NCBI GenBank assembly: GCA_037447655.1
Contig: JBBHKE010000909.1
Span: forward strand, 32,244 to 96,243
Direction: 5' to 3'
DNA from: Zygnema cylindricum
Lineage: Eukaryota > Streptophyta > Zygnematophyceae > Zygnematales > Zygnemataceae
Length of the DNA: 64,000 nucleotides
Position numbers and translations under genes: made by a program. Each line of letters opens with the position of its first letter. Within the stretch, counting starts at the first letter, position 1. Positions 22,270 to 32,785 of the stretch are shown one piece after another. Below the pieces are notes generated by a model. That model ran no database searches and had not been told where the DNA came from. It saw nothing but the letters and a program-made list of their open reading frames with translations.

Positions 22270-25200
22270 CTAAATTGCGTAGTGCTCCAGGGTGAAAATA
22301 TAAAGATCTGATCCGGCTGGCTGTCCTCCCCCTTCTCCGTACGCTAGAGTCCGTACAAGGTGGAATGAAGCCCCAGAACTCTTGGGAGTGCAAATATGTC
22401 GAAGATGCACACGAGCTTGACAAGACTTAGAAATTTCCTTCTCCTTCGTCTTGGACTTAAAAAATTTCTCTTCCTCAAGGAACCTTCCTTCCTTTAAACT
22501 TGCTTTCTCTGCGTATAAAAACAACTTGATAGTGACGACTGCTTTAATAAGCATGTCTGCGGCGTTCTCCTTGTCCGACATGTAATAGAAGGCCACAACT
22601 TATGTTGTAGTGTTATCTTTGATAAAATGGTATCTCATAGAGATATGTTTTGTCTTAGGATGATTAATAGGATTTACAATTAGAGCTAGGTAGCTCTGAG
22701 TGTTTGTGTTAATTAGAGTTTTCCTCGATTGAATAAACCCAGGCTCGTTCAGAAACCCCCTCAGTCACAGAACCTCCTTTACTGTGGCTGAGGCCGCCAT
22801 GTACCCTGCTTCCATTATGGAGAGGGCAACGGTCTTTTGGAGTTCGAACTCCAACTCACGCTTCCATTGCCAATGTTGGAAAGGTATCATGTTGTCAATT
22901 TTTTGCTGATTAAGTCCCCTCCCCAGTGAGCATTAGTGAATGCATGAATTTTTATGTTGTCATGCTTTTCCTCCAGTGTAGGAGTATAGTTGATCGTTCT
23001 TCTTAGATTTTTAAGTACTCTTTTCACTGCTGACCAATTCTGTTTTCCTGGTCTGTGTAAAAACTTGCTAAGAATTCTAACGGTTTTGGCCATATCGGAC
23101 GTGTATAGTTTATTGCATAAATGAGTGCTCCCACTGTCTCTCAATACGGTGCTTCTATGGGGTCATCATGGTATTCTTAGAGCTCCTCAATCACCTGTTC
23201 TCCTAACTCGAGTGGAGTTGAAACTGCATTTGCGTCTTGGAGTCTGAATCTGGTGAGTAACTCTCCAATTATTTTCCACAGATATTTGAATGGTTTTCCC
23301 CTCTTTGTTTCTAATAACTTCAATGTCAAGAACGTATTTATCTCGCCTAGATCTTTCATTTTGAATGAGTTAGATAACATCTTCTTGATCCTTGAAATAT
23401 CATCTTTTGTTTCTCCCACTATCATCAAGTCTTCTACATAAATGGCGATGATGATGTTCAGTTCTTCGTGGTTGTAGACTGAGTGTTTAGACTAAATTCA
23501 AGCGAAACCCTCACTTTGAAGCAATTGATTTATTGTCAAATTTCAGACTTAGGGGATTACTTTAGTTTATAAAGAGCTTTTGACAGTTTGCAAACTTTGT
23601 TCGAGTCAATGAGGTCTTCATAACCTACTGGTTGTTGTATGTAGAGCTCTTCTTCAATCTCTCCATGGAGAAAGGGGGTCTTTACGTCCATCTGCTCCAC
23701 CTCCATTTCGTGGGTGACAGTGAGCGGAATGAGAGCCCGTACGGATGTAAACTTAACGACTGGGGTGAAAGTCTCTTGGTAATCAATTCCCTCCTTTTGC
23801 ATATACCCCTTTCCGACTAGTGTTGCTTTATAACGCTCAATTGTGCCGTTTTCAATTCGCTTGATCTTGAATGTCCCCTTACGGCCAATTGCTTTCCTTG
23901 TGGCATATCCTCGAGAGTCCATGTGTTGTTCTTCATAATGGAGGCCATCTCTTCGTTCACGACAGACTTACATTTGTCGCAGTCTTCCCCAGAGAATGCT
24001 TCCTTGAGACTTGTCGGTTCCTCTGCATGAGCCATCTAAGCAAACTTCCTCTTTGGGGCCTTTGAGGTATCTAACCACTCACCAAATCTTTGAGGAGGAT
24101 GTCTAGATAGGCTGCTTCGATCATTGGTCACAAGTGAGAGGTCAATCTCTTTTCCTTTCTTTCTTTGCTTAGCACACTTGGGTTTTTGTGGAGTTGTCTT
24201 TGTCTCCTTAGTTGCGGTTTCTTGAGCTGTAGTGTTATCCTCCTCTTGCTCTGCAGCTGCTTTTTTACCAGCTGGCTCCTCCTCAATTGCAGGTAGCTCA
24301 AGGGTCTTTGGTGGAGAGGCTGTCTTTTCTTCCTCACTTTCTGATTTGTCATTCTCTGCCGTTTTGGTATCAAGCTCAATTTCTTCATCACTTAAGGACC
24401 TCATTGACGGTGAGTTATCAATTCTGTTTGTGTGGATTCCACTCTCTTCAGTTTGCAGCTGTTCTCCGAGCTTTACGTTTTTGGTAATGGTGATCATTTT
24501 CGTCTTTTTGTTTGCAATGCGACAGGCCTTGCACTGCTCGTCATATCCAACGAATATCCCTTCAATTGCTTTAGGTGCTAGCTTCCCTCCTCGATTGTTG
24601 TGGTTGAAAGTATAAGCTCTGCTACCAAATACTTTGAGATGCGATATATCAAGACGTCTGCCATGCCACTTTTAGAACGGGGTTGAGTTCTCTAACACCC
24701 TGGCACTTTTAGAACGGGGTTGAGTTCTCTAACACCCTCGTTGGGCATCGGTCTCTGAGATATGTTGTTGCAGACTGCTTCTCCCCAAGCTGACAGTGTG
24801 CGTCGCCACCATGCTCCGTGACATTTCCAAAAGTGTTCGGTTCATGCTTCTACCACCCTGTTGTGTTACGGAGTTTCGAGTGCTGTCAACTAGTGTTCGA
24901 ATCCTTCTAGGTGAGAAAATTTTTAAACTCAAAAGATAAATATTCTCCTCCGTTGTCGATCTTAAATCACTTGATTTTTGTGTCGTGCTTTTTTTCAGCC
25001 ATTGCTTTGAATGTTTTAAATTTTTCAAACACCTCGCATTTCTGTCGGAACATGTACGTGTGAGTCATCCGAGAGAAGTCATCAATAAAGGTGACTAAGT
25101 ATCTTCTCCTACTGCATGAAGGCACCCTTGTTGGGCCCCATACGTCGGAGTGAATTAGTTTGAGCAGGCGAGTAGCGCTCGTTCCTCCGGATTTGGGAAT

Positions 25201-25392
25201 TGGAAGACGATGGGATTTCCCCATCTCGCAACCGTGGCAAGTTTCTTTGGAATATTTGAATGAAGTATTATCTATTCCGTTTACCATACTGCTTGCGAAA
25301 AGTTTCTTTATTTTGTCGGTGTGGAGATTGTTGAAATCTGAGATTTTCCATATTGTTTTTTCTAGGTCACGATACAAAAATAAAGGGACTTA
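22270..25392 (-). pseudogene. Ty1/copia pol remnant E2, cut by E4
   Basis: Right to left on the - strand: the integrase N-terminal zinc region (CHGCEMGKSHRLP) and core (HSDVWGPTRVPS, FIDDFSRMTHTYMF) at 24967-25377; an acidic linker at about 24036-24497; reverse transcriptase from 23922 (KGYMQKEGIDYQETFTPVVK, MDVKTPFLHGE) with YVED near 23430 in place of the usual YVDD; and RNase H to about 22560 (IMEAGYMAAS, HPKTKHISMRYHFI, ENAADMLIKA). Several frames are needed, so it is dead. The rightmost part stops beside the LTR at 25393. A 37-bp tandem duplication (about 24667-24740) sits in the integrase region. Confidence 0.88.
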
Positions 25393-26223
25393 TGTAATAG
25401 TTAGGCTCTACTCTCTCTCTCTATAACTACGATAATTGTTGTATTCACTGAAGATTGGTCAGAGACAGATGAAGCCATGGCTGCCTAAGCAGCGAGAAGA
25501 AGAGAGGTAGACAAATCTTTAGCAAAAAGGCTGACGGACCAAGGATTTGATCCTGGTCCTTACAGTCTGTCAGGGTAGCCGGTAGCCGGTAGCGTCGTCC
25601 TATATTCTAGGGCTAGTGCTAGGATATATAGGGTGTGATAATTATATAAACTATTACGGTTGAAGCAAGCCGATTAACGAAATTATAGTACTAGAACATA
25701 GAAATAGTTAAAGTATTTATATAGACGCACGGTCAACTATTTTGAACGACTTATATAAAAAGCCGGTTAACATTGGACGACTCCTATTCAGGCCGCCATT
25801 GCTGAATAGTGGCTTTGGCTGCTTTTGGACATTACGTCACCAGATGCCACGTGGCACCACATCACTGGATTACATGTTTTGCGGGAAATCCGGATGCAAG
25901 TCCAAAACTGACGGGCGTCTCCTCGAAGGCCATGTCATACAATGGCCGTCCACGAAAGACATCGACTGCAATACCTTCTTATACTGTACACTCATCTGAT
26001 TGGATCCGTACACAAGTAGTAAGGCGTTTAAAGAGGGGTTAGGACTTAGTGTATTTTTGGTAGATAGCCGCCTCTCTCCCAGAGAGCTTGTATAAAAAGT
26101 GACATCTTTGCCGCTTGATAATTAATCGCGTGGTTTGGCGTTTTCAATGATTCTTTTTGCAAAGGGCTCAAAGGAGTTCAACCGTCATAGGGGTGAAGGC
26201 ACTCAGAATCTTTGCCTACTTGG
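25393..26223 (+). mobile_element. LTR-B, left part of the E4 5' LTR
   Basis: The LTR begins TGTAATAGTTAGG and runs through GATAGCCGCCTCTCTCCCAG, a TATAAAA at 26091-26097 and the block GGGCTCAAAGGAGTTC. At 26223 it is interrupted by E3. It resumes at 32672 and ends at 32770, directly before a primer-binding site. It replaces the continuation of E2, so E4 inserted into E2. Confidence 0.8.
26091..26097 (+). promoter_or_regulatory. TATA box of LTR-B
   Basis: TATAAAA follows a conserved AGCCGCCTCTCTCCCAGAGAGCTTG block. Equivalent TATA boxes lie at 43970-43976 in another LTR and near 57497-57504 on the - strand. Confidence 0.55.
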
Positions 26224-27269
26224 TGAAACTCTGAGACCTCCATAAGTCCTCAGAGTAGACAGCTTCCAAGAAGCCACTAGGATAATCCTGACCCCTTTGT
26301 GTTTCAGCAAAAATAACCGCCACCTTGGCAGACAAAAACCCTGACCACATGCATCCCTGTGAAGGTAAGACTCCCCTGAGTCGATAGCAAAAAGAATCTC
26401 TGAATTTGCTCCCCTGAGCAGTAAGTTACGGAGGGTCAAAGTTGACCTTTTGTACAGAAGCACTCTGGGAGAGGGGGTCCTATCTTCTAATTTTTCTAAG
26501 TCCTATCTCTCTCACAGACTCTATCTACTGATGTACGGAACCAATCAGAATTGAGTTCCGTACGCAAAAGTACAGCTGCCGGTGTACTTTAGGTACGGAC
26601 ATTGTACGACATGGCCAAAATGTCGACACATGTCAAATCCGGATTCGGTGCCATAATCTCCGGAGATTTCACAATCCAACGGAATTTTGCCACGCGTCAT
26701 CCGATGTGGCGATGGCCACAAACCGCCGAAATATTCCTCCGCGATCTCGGCGCTAATCCCGGCCGTCCGATTAAATTCGGATTTAATCGTAGCCGTAATA
26801 AATACATGCGCGGTATTTGTTTCACTTACGAAACAAATGCGCGGTATTGATTTTTGTCCGTACCGTAATTCGTACATTATATACTACTGGATCTATGTAT
26901 CCCGTAATCCATAACAGTTAAATGATTTATCGTACGTATATGTATTTAAATAATTATCAAACTATATAGTACGTAACACTACTGCTAGACTTAACGGCTA
27001 AGGCTACCGGCTATTTCTTGTCTGCCGGCCGGTAGGTACAAGGATCAAATCCTGCCGCCGGCACATACCTTTTAAATAAATAAACCCTAATATAAAATTC
27101 CCGTAAACCTCAGGATAGCCAAGGTAGCCATGGCTCTAGCTTCCTCTCCAATTTCTCAGTGACTGCGACAAGTTTGAGAGTTGGAGAGAGAAGTTAGAGA
27201 TAGACTGCCTCGGCTTCTATATTTCTTTTCAGACCTAGAAAATAATAATAAAAAACAATAGTTTCTACA
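26224..27269 (-). repeat. 3' LTR of E3 (LTR-A)
   Basis: Paired with 31621-32666. It contains two stem-loops (26369-26382 and 26407-26420) and an antisense tRNA-like block near 26999-27070. In sense orientation it ends ATGGAGGTCTCAGAGTTTCA, an open ATG reading. Confidence 0.95.
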
Positions 27270-27282
27270 CTCCCCTTATTTT
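27270..27282 (-). promoter_or_regulatory. Polypurine tract of E3
   Basis: In sense orientation AAAATAAGGGGAG lies immediately between the pol stop codon and the 3' LTR start TG. This is the expected plus-strand primer position. Confidence 0.85.
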
Positions 27283-28740
27283 CTAGTCAATCTTTAATTT
27301 CAGACCACACTTCTCCCTGCAAAAAATTAGCTTAGGGGAAGGCACAGGTTTGGTCATCATATCTGCTACCATCTCACTATCTGGTCTGTACTCTAAACTG
27401 ATTATTTTGTTTTCTACTTTCTCTCTAACAAAGCTGAGTCTGATGTCCATGTGTTTGGCTTTAAAATGATGTTTATGATTGGCAGAAATAGCGATTGCTG
27501 CCTGATTATCACAAAATATTTTCTGCACACCACTCTTAAGGTGACCAAGCTCACCAAGCAAAGACTTGACCCACATCAATTCTTTTACAGCAGAGCAAGA
27601 GGCCATATACTCAGCCTCCATGGTGGACTGAGCAATAACCTTTTGCTGTTTGCTACTCCAACAGCAAGCCCCATCACCCACATATAATACATATCCAGAA
27701 GTGCATCTCCTCATCGGAGCGTCACCATAACTGGCATCACTCCAAGTAGTGATGTCAGTATTCTCCCCACCCAAATGCAACCATAGATCCCTAGTTCCTA
27801 CCAAATATCTAAGGACTCTCTTAGCTGCCTCCCAATCCTTCTTAGTGGGAGCATTTAGACTTCTACCCAGCACTCCTACAGCTGCAGCTAAATCCGGCCG
27901 GGTACAATTCATAAAATAGATTAGACTTCCCACTACTTGCCTGTGAGGAATAGTCTGCATGAAATTCTGTTCATCAGGAGATAATTCCTCGTCTAAGATT
28001 ATGACTCCTTCTTCCTCACTCCCCTCATTTCCCTTCTTCAACTCCATTGGAGTTGTACAACTATTTGCTTTATCCATTTGAAATTTTTCAAGCATGTTCC
28101 CTATTGCTTCCTTTTGAGTCAGTTTTATAATTTTCCTTTTTCGGTCTCTCTCTACTTGAATTCCCAAAATATATCTTGCTTCTCCCATATCTTTCATTTC
28201 AAATCTCCCCTTAAGATCGGTTTTCAGTTTGTTAATTTTTTCCATTGATTTACTTAATACAAGCAAATCATCAACATAAATTGCAATAAATATCAAACCT
28301 TCCTCATCTTCAAAAACATAGATTGAGTGATCTGAGTTGATCCGAATATATCCCAGACCGGTAAGAAACTCATCAAGCTTCTTATTCCATTGTCGAGGTG
28401 CCTGTTTCAAACCATAAAGAGATTTAATCAGCCGGCATACCTTACTCTCCTCTCCTTCCTCCACAAAACCTTCGGGTTGTCGCATGAAGATATCCTCTTC
28501 CAATTCTCCATGCAAAAAGGCTGTCTTGATGTCCATCTGATGCACTTCCATGTCTTCCGCCGCTGCTAAACTGAAAAGTATGCGGACGGAGGGAAATCTG
28601 ACCACCGGGGCAAAGGTTTCCTCGTAGTCAATTCCTTCCTTTTGTGTAAATTCCTTTGCCACTAATCTGGCCTTGTAGCGCTCGATTGTGTTATCTGGGT
28701 TAAGTTTTAATTTGAAAACCCACTTACAACCGATTAGTTT
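27283..28740 (-). CDS. E3 reverse transcriptase and RNase H
   Basis: Copia reverse transcriptase with the early motif YKARLVAKEFTQKEGIDYEE, the metal-binding stretch MDIKTAFLHGELEE, and the active-site YVDD in IFIAIYVDDLLVL. RNase H follows with STMEAEYMAS, CDNQAAIAI and KHMDIRLSFVREKV, ending at a TAG at the polypurine tract. Catalytic residues look intact. An in-frame TGA at about 28738-28740 separates it from the integrase-linker part, so it would not be made from the genomic copy without readthrough. Confidence 0.93.
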   Translation of the reverse strand, partial: KLIGCKWVFKLKLNPDNTIERYKARLVAKEFTQKEGIDYEETFAPVVRFPSVRILFSLAAAEDMEVHQMDIKTAFLHGELEEDIFMRQPEGFVEEGEESKVCRLIKSLYGLKQAPRQWNKKLDEFLTGLGYIRINSDHSIYVFEDEEGLIFIAIYVDDLLVLSKSMEKINKLKTDLKGRFEMKDMGEARYILGIQVERDRKRKIIKLTQKEAIGNMLEKFQMDKANSCTTPMELKKGNEGSEEEGVIILDEELSPDEQNFMQTIPHRQVVGSLIYFMNCTRPDLAAAVGVLGRSLNAPTKKDWEAAKRVLRYLVGTRDLWLHLGGENTDITTWSDASYGDAPMRRCTSGYVLYVGDGACCWSSKQQKVIAQSTMEAEYMASCSAVKELMWVKSLLGELGHLKSGVQKIFCDNQAAIAISANHKHHFKAKHMDIRLSFVREKVENKIISLEYRPDSEMVADMMTKPVPSPKLIFCREKCGLKLKID

Positions 28741-29690
28741 TCAGTTAGGTGGACAGTCCACCAGCTCCCAAGTATCGGCTGCCATGATTGAAGCCATCTC
28801 CTCATTGATGGCTGTCTTCCACCGGTTTCTTTCTGGACAAGTCATTGCCTCTCCATAAGTTTGAGGTTCATCTTGATGAGATAGTTTAGTTACCTTGTTA
28901 TTAACCTGTTTTTCTTGCAGTCTTTTGCTACTTCTCCTCCCCCCCTCAAAATCTGAGGCTGGAATAGATGGTTCTCGTGGATTCTTTCGAACAAACTCGG
29001 CTTCTCCCCTATCCCTTGATTCCGAATCAATTTCCACCACGTCTTCCGCTTCGAGTAGAGTTGTCACTGGAGTTTCCACAGCCGAGTCCTTTTCGGTCTG
29101 ATTTGTTCCTGCAAGAATGTCATCTTCTCTAAAACTTGGATAGTTAGGAAGCTCAAAGTCATCGGAATTTTCTGACTCAAATCTGATTTTTACTGACTTC
29201 GTATATTTGAAGGGATCCACAGACTTTCCTTCATCCCTAACTACTAGATGCTTAACTAAGATTATATCTTCCCTTTTTAGATCATAAACTCTATATCCTT
29301 TAACATCTTCATCATATCCTAATAAGTATCTCGGTTTTCCTTTAGGATCTAGCTTCCAATTGGACCGATCAGTATCTAGACTGAACACTTGACTCCCGAA
29401 AACCTTTAAGTGAGATATGTCTGGTTTCCGGCCTGTCCATCTCTCATAAGGTGTTTGATCTTTTATAGCTGAAGTAAGAACTCTATTCTTGAGGTAATTA
29501 GCACAGTTCATTGCTTCTGCCCAAAACCTTTTTCCTATCTTTTTATCTGACAACATACTTCTAGCACTATCACTTAGTGTTCTATTTAACCTTTCAGCTA
29601 CCCCATTCTGTTCCGGATTTTCTGGGACTGTCTTTTGGTGATGAACCCCATCTTCCCTCAGAAAATCCTCAAACTGGTTAGATTATACTC
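28741..29690 (-). CDS. E3 integrase C-terminal part and linker
   Basis: Continues the integrase core (ERLNRTLSDSARSMLSDKK near the start, KRFWAEAMNCANYLKNR) and the GKKPDISHLKVFG-type GKPRYLLGYDEDVKGYRVYD region, then an acidic/Ser-rich linker to RT. It is in a different frame from the upstream gag-integrase ORF (frameshift near 29660-29700) and ends at a TGA shared with the RT entry. Confidence 0.88.
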
Positions 29691-31640
29691 TCCACCATTG
29701 TCACTCCTTACTCTTTTGATTGGAGTTTCATGGAGTTTTTCGCTCCATGCTTTATATTTTCTAAAACAATCCTCAGCTTCGGACTTGTTTTTCAAAAAAT
29801 ATACCCGGGAATACCGAGACCAATCATCAGTTATAGTCATCATAAATCTCTTCCCCCCCGGTGAGGGCACTTTAGCCGGTCCCCAAATATCTGTGTGTAC
29901 TAGATCTAGAATTTTTTCTCCCTTATAGGTGGCTGACTTAGGAAAGGGTAATTTGTGTGCTTTACCTTGAGCACATCCACTACAATCACTTATATCATCA
30001 CTCTCACTGAACTGAATCCCTTCCACCACTCCCATCTTTTTCATCTCTCTTAACTTATCTAGATTCACATGCCCAAGCCTCTTATGCCACATCATAATAT
30101 CATGAACACCAACATAATAAAGTTTCTTCTTTTCATTACTTAAGATCAGCCTAAACATCCCATGGCTACCTTTCTCAGCAATGAAATAAACATCATTCTC
30201 AAAACTAGCAGTAAAGACTCCTTCCCTAGTGCTAGTAAAAAAACCCTTATCATCTAATACTGATGTAGAGATAAGATTTTTGTTCAGCTCCGGAATAAAC
30301 AATACATCGGAGAATGTTAATATGGATGTCTTTCCTTCTACTAACACTTTTAGATCTACCGATCCTACAAGAGTAGTGGTGACTATCCTCCCATCCCCGT
30401 ACTCTATCTCTACGGTGGGAATCTTTCTTATCTTAGTGAACAGGTGTCTATCCTTACACATGTGCATGGAGGCACCTGAATCTACAATCCAGCCTGCTTC
30501 ACCTTTCAATCCACCGTAAGCACATTTCTGCCTTCGTGGAATTTCGACCTCATTTTTCGCCTCCAACTCCTCATCCAAAAGGAGCTCATCGTCCTCGTCC
30601 TCGGATTCAGCCTCAAGTACCTGTGTGACAAGGGCCTTTTTCTTTCCTCTCGGGGTACCACCGGTCTGCCCCTCCTTTAACCGCAGCTCGGTTAGCTTAG
30701 TGCACTCTGCCATATAGTGCCCCGGTTTCTTACAAAAATGACATAAACCTTTGGGAGCACTTGGTTCAAACTCGTCAACCTGTTTTTTCTGCTCCCTACC
30801 CCCATAGTTTCCGACTGGTTTCCGGGAATCCTTGTTCCTCCAATCGGTCGCTGTTGCCAAGGCTTGGCCACTCTTTCCTCCCCTTCGGATCTCAATCGCA
30901 TTCTCTCGAACGAGAATCATCCCTACCACTGAGTTCCATATCCACCTTGAGTTTGGCAAGTCCTGCACACGGTAAACTATGTTCTCGAACTCATCAGGTA
31001 ACTTCATCAGTAAACAGTTAACCTTTTCTTTTTCACTAAAAACTTTTCCCGCACTCTCTAGCTCCATGAAGAGTGTAGCAAGCTCATTGCAAAAATCCAA
31101 CATATTTCCCCCTTTGTATACATACTCCTTAACTTTCTGATCAGCCAACTGTTGTTGCTGAATCGTACCACTTCGGTACATCTCTATGAGAGCCATCCAA
31201 AGATCGGATGCCCTTTCTACCTGCAAATGAGGACATGCAAGTCCTTGAGTGAGATGGCGTAGGATGAAGTGCTTTGCCGCCATATTGTTGAAGTCCCAAG
31301 TTTCAGTATCATTCTCCTCATTCCTCGGAATAGGTGACATGAATGTCGAACCAGTTGCTATTGGTGTGGTCGTCTCCTTCTCCTTTCCTTTGTCCACCAC
31401 CTCTCCTTCTTTTGTTTCCTCCGTTGAAGGTGGATCCTCTTTCCTGGTGAATCTGGTTCCTCCAAACCCTGGAGGAATTCCAATACTTGATGGACGCCCC
31501 AATCGTCCACTCACTATCCCCCAAAACCTTTTTTCGCATAGAGCTCCTATCATCATACTTTCCCAGTATATGAAGCCAATTCCATTAAAGATTGGTACCC
31601 TAGAGGGTGGGCCCATAACCTGAAACTCGGAGACCTCCAT
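29658..31640 (-). CDS. E3 gag, protease and integrase N-terminal part
   Basis: A 660-codon ORF. The ATG at 31640 lies 20 nt inside the 5' LTR, giving MEVSEF before the primer-site codons VMGPP. Gag follows, with a CCHC knuckle (CHFCKKPGHYMAEC), aspartic protease (WIVDSGASMHMC), the pre-integrase region (MWHKRLGHVN, CSGCAQGKAHKLPF) and the integrase core (HTDIWGPAKVPS, DDWSRYSRVYFL, RSDNGGEY). The ORF ends early through a frameshift shortly after the second core Asp. Overall it is otherwise well preserved. Confidence 0.95.
   Translation of the reverse strand: MEVSEFQVMGPPSRVPIFNGIGFIYWESMMIGALCEKRFWGIVSGRLGRPSSIGIPPGFGGTRFTRKEDPPSTEETKEGEVVDKGKEKETTTPIATGSTFMSPIPRNEENDTETWDFNNMAAKHFILRHLTQGLACPHLQVERASDLWMALIEMYRSGTIQQQQLADQKVKEYVYKGGNMLDFCNELATLFMELESAGKVFSEKEKVNCLLMKLPDEFENIVYRVQDLPNSRWIWNSVVGMILVRENAIEIRRGGKSGQALATATDWRNKDSRKPVGNYGGREQKKQVDEFEPSAPKGLCHFCKKPGHYMAECTKLTELRLKEGQTGGTPRGKKKALVTQVLEAESEDEDDELLLDEELEAKNEVEIPRRQKCAYGGLKGEAGWIVDSGASMHMCKDRHLFTKIRKIPTVEIEYGDGRIVTTTLVGSVDLKVLVEGKTSILTFSDVLFIPELNKNLISTSVLDDKGFFTSTREGVFTASFENDVYFIAEKGSHGMFRLILSNEKKKLYYVGVHDIMMWHKRLGHVNLDKLREMKKMGVVEGIQFSESDDISDCSGCAQGKAHKLPFPKSATYKGEKILDLVHTDIWGPAKVPSPGGKRFMMTITDDWSRYSRVYFLKNKSEAEDCFRKYKAWSEKLHETPIKRVRSDNGGEYNLTSLRIF
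31606..31620 (-). promoter_or_regulatory. E3 primer-binding site, half-tRNA-iMet type
   Basis: In sense orientation GGTTATGGGCCCACC follows the 5' LTR without a gap. It is the exact complement of GGTGGGCCCATAACC, the anticodon arm of plant initiator tRNA-Met as I recall its sequence. It is translated as part of gag. Confidence 0.85.
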
Positions 31641-32666
31641 AAGTCCTCAAAGTAGACAGCTTCCAAGAAGCCTCTAGGATAATCCTGACCCCTTTGTGTT
31701 TCAGCAAAAATAACCGCCACCTTGGCAGACAAAAACCCTGACCACCTGCACCCTTGTGAAGGTAAGACTCCCCTGAGTCGATAGCAAAAAGAATCTCTGA
31801 ATTTGCTCCCCTGAGCAGTAAGTTATGGAGGGTCAAAGTTGACCTTTTGTACAGAAGCTCTCTGGGAGAGGGGGTCCTATCTTCTAATTTTTCTAAGTCC
31901 TATCTCTCTCACAGACTCTATCTACTGATGTACAGAACCAATCAGAATTGAGTTCCGTACGCAAAAGTACAGCTGCCGGTGTACTTTAGGTACGGACATT
32001 GTACGACATGGCCAAAATGTCGACACATGTCAAATCCGGATTCGGTGCCGTAATCTCCGGAGATTTCACAATCCAACGGAATTTTGCCACGCGTCATCCG
32101 ATGTGGCGATGGCCACAAACCGCCGAAATATTCCTCCGCGATCTCGGCGCTAATCCCGGCTGTCCGATTAAATTCGGATTTAATCGTAGCCGTAATAAAT
32201 ACATGCGCGGTATTTGTTTCACTTACGAAACAAATGCGCGGTATTGATTTTTGTCCGTACCGTAATTCGTACATTATATACTACTGGATCTATGTATCCC
32301 GTAATCCATAACAGTTAAATGATATATCGTACGTATATGTATTTAAATAATTATCAAACTATATAGTACGTAACACTACTGCTAGACTTACCGGCTAAGG
32401 CTACCAGCTATTTCCTGTTTGCCGGCCGGTAGGTACAAGGATCAAATCCTGCCGCCGGCACATACCTTTTAAATAAATAAACCCTAATATAAAATTCCTG
32501 TAAACCTCAGGATAGCCAAGGTAGCCATGGCTCTAGCTTCCTCTCCAATTTCTCAGTGACTGCGACAAGTTTGAGAGTTGGAGAGAGAAGTTAGAGATAG
32601 ACTGCCTCGGCTTCTATATTTCTTTTCAGACCTAGAAAATACTAATAAAAACCATTAGTTTCTACA
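31621..32666 (-). repeat. 5' LTR of E3 (LTR-A)
   Basis: Paired with 26224-27269. It carries stem-loops at 31766-31779 and 31804-31817, an antisense tRNA-like block at about 32394-32466, and the gag start codon near its inner end. Confidence 0.95.
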
Positions 32667-32671
32667 CTTGG

Positions 32672-32770
32672 GAGGTAGTTGATTCAAAGAGAAGAAGGGC
32701 ATTACAAGTTAACCCGGAGGCTTCAAGTAAGCTGCAGTTTCTTTGCGCCTATGGAGGTCACATAATTGCT
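32672..32770 (+). mobile_element. LTR-B, right part of the E4 5' LTR
   Basis: It resumes after the second CTTGG copy and ends at the primer-binding site. Near its end, CTATGGAGGTCACATAATTG keeps the gag ATG (MEVT) but with a TAA where other members read Gln. Confidence 0.8.
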
Positions 32771-32785
32771 GGTTATTGGCCCACC
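32771..32785 (+). promoter_or_regulatory. E4 primer-binding site (one mismatch)
   Basis: GGTTATTGGCCCACC abuts the LTR-B end. It is the same internal initiator tRNA-Met complement as in E3, with G-to-T at one position. Confidence 0.75.

Larger units (their letters stand above)
26224..32666 (-). mobile_element. Near-complete Ty1/copia retrotransposon E3
   Basis: Its 1,046-bp LTRs (26224-27269 and 31621-32666) are equal in length and differ at roughly twenty positions by eye. Ends in the sense orientation are TGTAGAAAC and GAGTTTCA. The target duplication CTTGG is exact (26219-26223 and 32667-32671). A polypurine tract abuts the 3' LTR, and a 15-nt primer site abuts the 5' LTR. Gene order gag-protease-integrase-RT-RNase H is that of copia. 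One frameshift and one internal TGA break the polyprotein. It sits inside the LTR of E4, so it is younger than E4. Confidence 0.97.
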
